Part shown: one piece after another, positions 57,895 to 64,000 of the stretch
Layout: each line of letters opens with the position of its first letter
How positions within the stretch are numbered: position 1 is the stretch's first letter
Position numbers and translations under genes: made by a program
Source: Morella rubra
Lineage: Eukaryota > Streptophyta > Magnoliopsida > Fagales > Myricaceae
Assembly: GCA_003952965.2 (NCBI GenBank)
Contig: CM025853.1
Coordinates: 14,989,540 to 15,053,539, forward strand
DNA: 64,000 nt
Direction: 5' to 3'
The notes under the pieces: model-generated
Databases searched by the model: none
What the model was told of the DNA's origin: nothing
Seen by the model: only the letters and a program-made list of their open reading frames with translations

Positions 57895-59436
57895 ATAGGC
57901 TAAATTACTTTGCTAGTCTTCGGGTTTTCGTAATTCCCAATTTAATCCCTATGGTAAGTTTTTTCCAACAGGCTCCCTGTGTTTTAGACCACTTGCCAGT
58001 TTAGTCCCCCGTTAATTTGGATGATGGAAATTGATGACGTAGCTAACGGCTATTTTGGCCCAAAGTTGTTTCTTAAACAATTCGTTTTTTATTTTGATGA
58101 TAACAAAGAATTATAGTTGCTTTGAAGGTTTTTAGAACTCGTTATGTCAATCCAACATTTCTAATGTGTTTTTTAAAAGATTGAAGTTATCTCTCTATAA
58201 AATGTTCTAAATGTATATAAACACCAACGCATAAGTTAAAATAGTCATATTATTTATTGTAGGTGTTTATAGATAAATTGGAGTGGAATCCACACCTTCA
58301 AGTTGCTGGAAAACTTCTCCAGCATTGATGGTGTTGACACATTGCACTGTCACCCGAGTGCATGTTTGACAGCGTTGACACATTGATAGATGATGTTGAC
58401 ACATTGCACTAGCACCCGAGAGCAAAAATTCAGACCAATTTTGTGGTGTCGACACATGTTGTGATTACGTAGATTCTCCTAGAACACTGCTAGCAAATCA
58501 TTTTGACTTAAAATGACTTGGGCACCCTCCAACGGTACAATAAAGTCACTTGAAGACCTTTCAAGTCTAGAGGATTATAAATAGAACAAGATTGAGAGAT
58601 AAAGATAAGCACTTGCACATCATTTATGACCCAACTTCTTTAGAGAGAAAGAGCTTTGTAGAAAAAAGAAGAACCCAGATCTCAAGAAACCTAGTACTAC
58701 ACGTGCCAAGACAAAATCATTCTTACTCGAATCTTGTCTTCTTGCTCGTCATTGTGCCTTACATTTGTTTATTTGGCTTAGAGAGTCTCTTTTTCTTATT
58801 TTCTTCTACTCATCTTTTACAAAACATTTTAGTGTTGTGTGACGCTTGGTCCTACTCGTGAGGGTAAAAGAAATCCCTTGGTTATTCTGATTTGTGAAGG
58901 GAGTTGAAGCGTGAGTTCGTAAAACACTTTGGTAACGGTTATTTAGCACCCAGAAGCTAAGGTATATTGCTACTAAAGAATAGTGGAGAAAACCCAAGAA
59001 GTCAATAGTTTTAGGGTGGACGCAGGCAAGTCTTGGCCGAACCACCTAAAAATACTAGTGTCATCTTTCTATCCCTTGCACTCTTCTATTTGCATTATAT
59101 ATGCGATTGTGGTGCACTATTCTATATTGAATATTTATCTTGACTTAGCATTGCAAAAGTTTTAATTTTTATTAAAACCCAATTCACCCCCCATCTTGGA
59201 TTGTCATCTAGACTCACATGCTACCACGTCACACCCAATAAAAAGCATACACTTGATAAAAATCCTCAAATTAAAAATTGCCAAATCGAAAATTTCTAAA
59301 ATCGTCATCAAGTTAACAGAGGGACTAAACTAGTAATTGGTCCAAAACACAAGGGGGCCTGTAGGAAAAAATTTACCGTAGGGACTAAAATGAGAATCAC
59401 AAAAACCCTAGGTATTGACAGAGTAATTTAGCCTAT
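57895..59436. mobile_element. TIR element with solo Sirevirus-type LTR (copy B)
   Basis: Counterpart of 29,907-31,450. ATAGGCTAAATTAC ends are conserved; the LTR occupies about 58,067-59,216. Differences from copy A lie within the LTR, including GTCGACAC to GTTGACAC near 58,333. Confidence 0.6.
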
Positions 59437-59749
59437 AAAATAAACAAGACAGAGAAGAATGAAAAAATTCATAGTCTAAAAACAACTAAATTGACTTTAA
59501 TACCAATATTAGAAATATCTTATGCATAACGAAAATAATATGCGATTTCTATATACCTCGCGTTCCCGAAATCAAATTCTTTTAGTTGCTTCAACCACTC
59601 CAATGATCAAAGTCCCAGAAATTGTTCCTGGAGTATCTACAAATTAAAGAATCACTCACAAATTTCACATTCTAAATGCATGAGGAAGGAGAGTAGTATT
59701 GGAGAGAGATATTTTGTCTCAAAAGTGCTCTTTGCATTGAGGGAGGAGC

Positions 59750-59982
59750 CATTACAAAATAATTTACTTTAGTGATGAAATATTTTGTCACTAAAAGTCA
59801 AATTTTCATCAGTAAAAGTATTAGTGACAAAAATTTTTATCATGGGTTTCATCAGCAAAAGCCCGTCACTAAATGTATTTTATGATGAAACCCAAATTTC
59901 GTCACGAAAAACAATTTTTAACAAGATTTTTTTCATCACTAATGATTTTTTGTGACGGCAAATTTCGTTACAAAAGGTAGTG
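59750..59982. mobile_element. CACTA-like MITE (copy B)
   Basis: Counterpart of 31,764-31,995, one base longer. Confidence 0.5.
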
Positions 59983-61285
59983 ATTGATCGTCCATATGCC
60001 ATTGGGTCACCTTCTGAACAATCAATCGTCTAATAGAAATGCACGATCGATCGGCTATAGCCACCGATCGGACATACATTTTGGCAATCAGTCTTAATAG
60101 CGATTCTGATCGAACAAGCATTAGTAGATGATCATAGTGCTAATAATCATTGTGCGCATGATAAATAAAATAATTTTACAAATGCATCTGGACATGATAT
60201 GAACTAGATACGTTGTATTCGGGAATAAAATATTTGCATTAAAATTTTGTTTAATCTCAAGTCGTAGCATAAACATAAATCATGTTATTTCATCAATTTA
60301 AATCACCACTTGGATTAATGACCCTTAATTAATTTTTCATCTTAAACCAATAATTAGAACATGAAAGAATTGCGATTATAATGATTTTAAATGTACTAAT
60401 TATTCAATATTCTAGCTCAATCACATTCCCAACTAACTTTTTACTAGTCTCCTAGCAATGAAAGTGAAAAGCAATGAGCTAGACATATCCTAGGAATAAA
60501 GCTCAACTAACATCAACTATTATTCAAACTCAAATGCCACAACTTATTATGAAGTTAAGAAACTGATTTTTAAACACACTTGAATTTTCAAATAGTTCTC
60601 ATTAAGCAAACAATCATTTCACAGAGATAAAGAGATCAGTTTTGTGTGTGTCAAAGGAAATACTCAAGTCATAAAAATGAATGACATCACAAGAGTGACA
60701 AACCCTAGAATTAGTGTCTAATAAAGGACCTTAGCATGCTTCAAAATTGATGGGAATGATAGTTTTCATGCTTAACACTATTAATTAAAAGCTATTTCCA
60801 TAGCTCCCAATACTTAGGTAACTATTCACATCCCAACACTTGAGTTCATGACTCAAGCCTGTCATCACAATCATTTGCACAAGTTTCCTCTCTTTTTTTT
60901 TTTAATCTATCTTTGCTTATTTTCTTCATCTCTTTTATTTTTCCCCTTTTTTTTTATAGTGGTTCAATAGCTATATCACTTATCTGCTTCTTAAAATCTC
61001 ACTCACCAAAATGTCAAAAGCCATGCCGAGTATGTGCTCAAAATTGAACACACCAAATTATCTAAGTGAAGTGTGCTAGTGTGAGATGCAAAAATATCAT
61101 GCAAGTTCATTCTTAACTTAAAATCGAAGGCATCTAATGGGATTGCAAACAAGTAATATCAGTTGCATACCCGCTCCTAATATGTTCCTATATCAGTTGC
61201 AAACAAGTAATATCAGTTGCATACTCGTTCACAAACCTACTTAGATTCATACAAAAGTGAGTTGAGGCATGTCAAATAAGCCCAG
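59983..61285. other. Gene-free stretch (copy B)
   Basis: Counterpart of 31,996-33,299, including the doubled ~50-bp unit near 61,145-61,230. No gene recognised. Confidence 0.35.
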
Positions 61286-63312
61286 TCATGTGAGATCAGT
61301 ACAACATGTAAGTTTGACAGAACTTGCTCTCCCCAACTAAATTAAACATTGTCCTCAATGTGAAAGCGTAAGGGAAAACAAAAAATATGTGCACAGAGAG
61401 AAGCAAATCACCAGAAAGCCACTAGAAAATCACAACCAAGAAGTTCAAAAGAAGGAAAATGAAAATAAGAATTGAAATAACAAAAAAAGGAAAAAAAAAA
61501 ATAAAGACAGTAAAAGAGAAAGGTCAGAGGACTCTCTTGGGGTCATGTAGATAAAAGACTGGCATATGCTAATTGCTTGTGTAACTCACAACTGATAATT
61601 GAGGAGAACATTATCTCTCTATTATCGCCCCCATGATTCCGTCAACTCCCCTAACAAAGGAACTCTCTCAACAAAAGCCATAGACTGCTCTGGAGAGTTA
61701 TTCTCATAATCAAAAACTGATAACAACTCCGATACATTAATGTCCTCAACCATATCAACTACATGCACTTCAAAATAATCACAACTACTCGACATCTTGC
61801 ATGCATTGAACACATTCATCTCCAACATCATATTACCAAAAGTGAGCTTCAGTACTCCACTAATTAGTTTGTTGGAGGTAGCCAAAAAAGGTCAACCAAG
61901 TATCACATGCACCTCATAAATAGCATAGACTAGCTGCAGCACATCCAAAACTACAAAATCCACTAGATGGTAAAATTTGTCCACCTGAACCAACACATCC
62001 TCAATAATACCCCATGGCACCTTGACTAATCTATCAGCCAATTGTAGCATGATGAAGGTTTTTTTTCAATTCACCTAACCCCAACTGCTCATATACTGCG
62101 AATGGTAGCAAGTTCACATTGGTCCCCAAATCAAGTATGCTCTCCCAATACAAGATTCACTTATCATAATAGAAATAATGAGACAACCCAGATCTCTGAA
62201 CTTTTGAGGAGTCTTACTTAGTATTAGTGTGCTAACTTGCTCTGTCAGGAAGATTTTCTTCTTCACATTCCACTTCCTATTCTTTGTGCACAATTCCTTA
62301 AAAAAAATTGCATAATAAGGAATTTGTTGTATCGCATCCAAAAGCGGAATGTTGATTTTTACTTGTTTGAAGATCTATTGAATCTTAGTGTGATACTTGT
62401 TCTTTTGACTAGCAGCTAATCTTTGAGAATAGAGATCCACAGGTCGGTACTCCCTACTAGTCTCGGCCTACACACTGATTGGCCTCTTTAATTACGATCT
62501 CACTTCCTCTGCTTTTTCTTCAGCTTCTTCCCTCACGGTTATAGCTTCAGGTATTGGAGCAATTATTGCCATGTTTGGTTTGGTTTTGAAAACGTTTTAT
62601 GTGTAATGATTAAGAAAATTTTTTGAGATATGTTTTTCAAGGTGTTTGTGAGAATAGTGGGATCCACATAAATGATGTTTGAAAAGAGAGTTTTTGAAAT
62701 TTATTCTCTTGAAGAATGTGAGAGTAAAAAAGTATGTTTGATAAAATTTTGTGAGAGGAGTTTTTAATGGATTTTCGTAAAAGTTTTTTTGGTTTTTGTA
62801 TTGTTTTTTTCACAAAAAAGTTAGGCCAGCCAATGATTAGATAGAAAATTTTATTGAAATTTAAAATATTTTTTTTTGTGTGAAAAATTTATGTTTGGAT
62901 TGGAAAATATTTTTAAAATCAATAACCAAACCTGACCTATATGTTTATCCTTGGACATCTCAGGTAGGGGAACTTCCTTTCAACTTCTCAAAGCAATAAC
63001 GGCCTTCATTGTCTCAACAAATTCCCTTGAGACATTATGTATTTGTTCTTATTGTCGTCGGTGTACTTGAGGATTAGGTTGAGGCTATGCCAAAAATTTC
63101 CCTTTCTCTCGGGTGCTCAATGTCATGCCCATCATGGCCTAAATGTTCCTCCTATTTGTGGTGGCCTCACTCTGTATGAATTGCTGAAGTGTATTGGCCA
63201 TCTATGCCATACTGTTGTCCATAGACGTCTTCGGTGGAGGAGATGGTAGAGAATAAAAATTTTGAGCAGCCACATGAGATTGGAATCCTAGAGGCATTAC
63301 TAAAGGATAGGA
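61286..63312 (-). mobile_element. Athila/Tat-type gypsy relic with MITE (copy B)
   Basis: Counterpart of 33,300-35,326. Protease region 61,622-62,565; MITE 62,571-62,936. The MITE differs from copy A at many positions while its flanks hardly differ. Confidence 0.65.
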
Positions 63313-64000
63313 TGTAATACCCCATTCCGATTAAATATTATTTAACAATATTTTAAGACTAATTAACAGTTTTAATTTAATGCAAAATAATTATATAAAT
63401 TTTCTATTGATATCCTCTCTTGTTTAACTAAAATAAAGTGTTTCATGTGGTTCTTTGATTTACTAAATAAGTTTAGAGGAGTATTAAAGATTATGGTCAA
63501 GACATTTTAGAGATAGAGGTTAGATTAAATTTTTCCCAAGTCCTTAAATTTGTAAAGTAGTAGTATTAATTTTTTTTTTTTTAAATAATCACTCTGAGGC
63601 TTTGATCTTAGACTTATTGAGCTTCACAACCAAGGTGAAAGTCATGCCCAATGACTTTGTATGGCTGGCTGTTAGGATAAAAGCTTGCTAAGGAAGAATG
63701 TTTACACAACTTGAACCAAAACCCAATTGTGAGAAAGAAAGGGAGACTGGGTTTCCTTGCCTTACCGTGAGAAGAGAGTAGAGGCGAAGGGGTGAAAATG
63801 AACCAGAGAGAGAGAGAGAGAATGAAGGCCAATTCGAAGAGAAGGAAAAAAAAAAGAGAAGAAGAGGGAAAAAAGTTGCTGAAAGTTTGCCTACGGAAAT
63901 TATACTTACTTGATCTTGACAAATGATCTTGAACTTGTCTGCGATTGAATCTTCAATCTACGATAGTCTTCGGGACTTATTGATATCACACCTTAAATCT
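63313..64000 (+). mobile_element. Possible gypsy LTR start and leader-like sequence (copy B, open at window end)
   Basis: Counterpart of 35,327-36,014, beginning TGTAATACCCC. GA repeats lie near 63,805-63,870. Continues beyond the window. Confidence 0.35.

Larger units (their letters stand above)
40314..64000. repeat. Large direct repeat, copy B (~23.7 kb, open at window end)
   Basis: Direct repeat of 12,312-36,014, starting at the first base after the N run and still matching at the last base of the window. It carries every nested insertion of copy A at the same internal positions. Differences are mainly 1-2 base indels grouped in the solo LTR, the Sirevirus-like LTRs and the MITEs, plus a 9-bp expansion near 49,999-50,015. 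Confidence 0.95.

Noticed and set aside
40314-64000. Independent second set of genes
   Set aside because: All features are carried over from copy A with the same nested insertions, so they are not independent loci until the duplication is confirmed.

Overview
The window looks like repeat-rich nuclear DNA of a eudicot plant. The evidence is plant-type Ty1/copia, Sirevirus-like and Ty3/gypsy fossils with initiator-tRNA-Met primer sites, hAT, Mutator (MULE) and CACTA-like DNA transposons, AT-rich spacers, and fragments of two plant nuclear genes. I cannot name the species. I see no intact host gene, no RNA gene and no CRISPR array; almost everything is nested transposable-element debris.

Layout: 1-1,322 is a probable reverse gypsy LTR. 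1,323-3,913 is a copia relic (LTR 3,606-3,913) split by an unusual palindromic LTR structure (1,475-3,378). 4,560-4,880 is a hAT transposase tail. 4,912-5,551 (pentatricopeptide-repeat gene) and 6,240-6,491 (inositol-monophosphatase-family gene) are broken host fragments. 6,513-15,700 is a minus-strand copia fossil, with a 3.9-kb hAT transposon (8,507-12,401) sitting in its reverse-transcriptase region behind a perfect 8-bp target duplication. 15,700-17,851 is the 5' part of a minus-strand gypsy element. 17,852-29,427 is a MULE that holds a gag-only Sirevirus-like LTR element (19,323-27,247), which itself holds a solo copia LTR and a MULE-derived MITE. For both inner insertions the empty site survives in the sister LTR. 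29,907-31,450 is another TIR element holding a solo Sirevirus-type LTR. 31,764-31,995 is a CACTA-like MITE. 33,300-35,326 is an Athila/Tat-type gypsy relic with a MITE inside. 36,178-37,092 is an LTR fragment. 37,797-39,893 is a second gypsy (gypsy-B) with pol end, one LTR, primer site and gag in that order, cut by the end of another hAT-like element and then by a 345-base run of N.

The main result is large scale: 40,314-64,000 repeats 12,312-36,014 in direct orientation, nearly base for base, including every nested insertion. The second copy starts exactly at the N gap, inside the last 90 bp of the hAT element, and runs off the window end. Differences between copies are mostly 1-2 base indels clustered in high-copy repeats. 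I read this as either a retained alternative haplotype or scaffolding artefact, or a very recent tandem duplication with hAT ends at its breakpoint. Gene counts should not be doubled on the strength of this window.
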